Shown here: positions 62,901-64,000 of the stretch, one piece after another
Layout: every line of letters begins with the position of its first letter
How positions within the stretch are numbered: the stretch's first letter is position 1
DNA from: Bacteroidota bacterium
GTDB taxonomy: Bacteria; Bacteroidota; Bacteroidia; Sphingobacteriales; Sphingobacteriaceae
Assembly (NCBI GenBank): GCA_023450085.1
Contig: JAEXHI010000024.1
Coordinates: forward strand, 186,001 to 250,000
Reading direction: 5' to 3'
DNA: 64,000 nucleotides
Position numbers and translations under genes: made by a program
Notes under the pieces: generated by a model
What the model was told of the DNA's origin: nothing
The model's database searches: none
Seen by the model: only the letters and a program-made list of their open reading frames with translations

Positions 62901-63926
62901 TTAATACTTAAACTCTTTCACTACTTCGATAGCATATTTTACATTATCGAAAGGAATATCTGGCATAATGCCATGACCTAGGTTAAAAATGAAACCATTT
63001 TCGCCACGCATGCGCTCAAACAATTTATGTATTTGTGCTTTGATTACTGGTTGGTCTGCATATAAAATATGAGGATCTAAATTTCCTTGTACCGCAATAC
63101 CAGCAGGTAGCGCTTTTTTGATATTCAATAAATCAGCATTCCAGTCAATTGAAACTACATCTGGTTTAGCCTCAGCCATAATTGGAGCAAATACAGAACT
63201 TCCTTTACAGAAAGAAATTACTGGAATATTTGTTCTGTTTAGGCCAGCAATAATTTGTGCATTGTATTGGTGCGAAAATTCTTGGTAATCGTTCCATGAC
63301 AAAGCCAGAGCCCAGCTATCAAACAATTGAAGTGCATTTACGCCAGCCTCAATTTGTAAGTTCAAATAATCGATAGTTACCTTCGCAATTTTAGCTAAAA
63401 GTTTATGCGCTAATTCCGGGCGGTTATGAATCAATAATTTGGTTAGCTTAAAATCTTTAGAAGAACCACCTTCTACCAAATAGCTCATTACCGTAAAAGG
63501 AGCACCCGCAAAACCAATTAAAGGAATACTGCCATTTAAACGTTGCTGTATTACTTTAATCGCATCAGCAACATATTGCAACTTATCCAAGCAGTCTGTA
63601 GCTAAAGCATCAATATCCGCTTCTGTACGCACTGGGTTGGCAAACTTTGGACCAACACCTTGGGTAAAGCTCAAATCGCCGCCCATAGCTTCTCCAGTTA
63701 CCAAAATATCAGAGAACAAAATGGCCGCATCAATTCCCAACAAATCCACAGGCAACATGGTTACATCGGCAGCAATTTCTGGGGTTTTACACATCTCTAA
63801 AAAAGAGTATTTGTTTTTGATTTCCCAATATTGTGGCATAAAACGGCCTGCCTGCCTCATCATCCACACCGGTGGTCTTTCAGTTTGTTTTGAAAATGCT
63901 GCGTCTAAAAATAAATTGTTCTCCAT
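62901..63926 (-). CDS. hemE: Uroporphyrinogen decarboxylase
   Basis: A 341-aa enzyme removing four carboxyl groups from uroporphyrinogen III to give coproporphyrinogen III. Motifs: RPPVWMMRQAGRFMPQYW, VDLLGIDAAILFSDILV, GFAGAPFTVMSYLVEG, LQLFDSWA and FNLGHGIMPD. Normal length. Confidence 0.97.
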   Translation of the reverse strand: MENNLFLDAAFSKQTERPPVWMMRQAGRFMPQYWEIKNKYSFLEMCKTPEIAADVTMLPVDLLGIDAAILFSDILVTGEAMGGDLSFTQGVGPKFANPVRTEADIDALATDCLDKLQYVADAIKVIQQRLNGSIPLIGFAGAPFTVMSYLVEGGSSKDFKLTKLLIHNRPELAHKLLAKIAKVTIDYLNLQIEAGVNALQLFDSWALALSWNDYQEFSHQYNAQIIAGLNRTNIPVISFCKGSSVFAPIMAEAKPDVVSIDWNADLLNIKKALPAGIAVQGNLDPHILYADQPVIKAQIHKLFERMRGENGFIFNLGHGIMPDIPFDNVKYAIEVVKEFKY

Positions 63927-63931
63927 GTTTT

Positions 63932-64000
63932 TTAATTTGCCAGTTTCTTGGCCTCTTTCTCAATATTTGTAATAATTTCTATAGCTTTTGATGATGTAGC
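63932..64000 (-). CDS. 3' end of an upstream haem-cluster gene (partial)
   Basis: 22 residues (ATSSKAIEIITNIEKEAKKL...) read leftward to TAA, 6 bp before hemE. By position it may be hemD or another haem gene, but the fragment is too short to say. Confidence 0.5.
   Translation of the reverse strand, partial: ATSSKAIEIITNIEKEAKKLAN

Overview
The window looks like a Bacteroidota chromosome, most likely Sphingobacteriaceae (Pedobacter-like; genus is an inference). Signs are promoters of the Bacteroidota type (TTG, 19-20 bp, TAnnTTTG), a ribosomal cluster L28-L33-DUF4295, bacillithiol synthesis (bshC), a GxxExxY protein, DUF4295 and CsbD proteins, and little use of Shine-Dalgarno sequences. Its left 39.5 kb is a contractile-tailed prophage whose left end lies outside the window, then comes a tRNA-Ala gene, a 3 kb island bounded by 30-bp direct repeats, and about 21 kb of ordinary host genes.

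Prophage, rightward part. Early genes (1-12.5 kb): a conserved pair of unknown proteins, an OB-fold-like protein, a helicase-methyltransferase fusion, a beta sliding clamp overlapping a C5 methyltransferase, a DUF4373 replisome organiser, a DnaC-like loader, and small accessory genes including two HNH proteins. A palindrome-rich gap just before the small terminase gene (13.25-13.45 kb) is a candidate cos/packaging site. Head genes (13.4-21.5 kb) combine a lambda-type order (terminase small, large, gpW, portal) with a protease-capsid fusion of Mu/HK97 flavour. Tail genes (21.6-35.3 kb) follow P2/Mu order: sheath, tube, frameshifted chaperone, tape measure, U, X, D, V, W, J, I, fibres. Lysis genes follow: M15 endolysin, holin candidate, and a lipoprotein with a C-terminal membrane segment that looks like a unimolecular spanin. 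A strong terminator closes the late operon at 37.15 kb.

Prophage, leftward part. After one small moron-like gene with its own promoter come leftward genes: a 41-aa protein, a 108-aa protein and a tyrosine recombinase whose start lies next to the 3' end of tRNA-Ala(GGC). This is the usual arrangement for integration at a tRNA.

Island (39.66-42.73 kb). A 30-bp perfect direct repeat, one copy covering the -33 element of the tRNA-Ala promoter, brackets two translationally coupled AT-rich genes: a patatin-like phospholipase with a C-terminal ParB-like domain, and a small primase-like (AEP-type) protein. There is no integrase inside. This pair is my best candidate for an undescribed system, probably anti-phage defence by membrane damage (inference).

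Host part (42.8-64 kb): lpxB, surE, an M16 peptidase, CsbD, a large secreted MG-domain-like protein, acs, rpmB-rpmG-DUF4295-ftsY, a GxxExxY cassette, rimO, a zeta-like kinase with a small coupled partner, bshC, a malate/lactate dehydrogenase family enzyme, an outer-membrane-type protein, hemJ and hemE, plus two copies of dispersed palindromic repeats.
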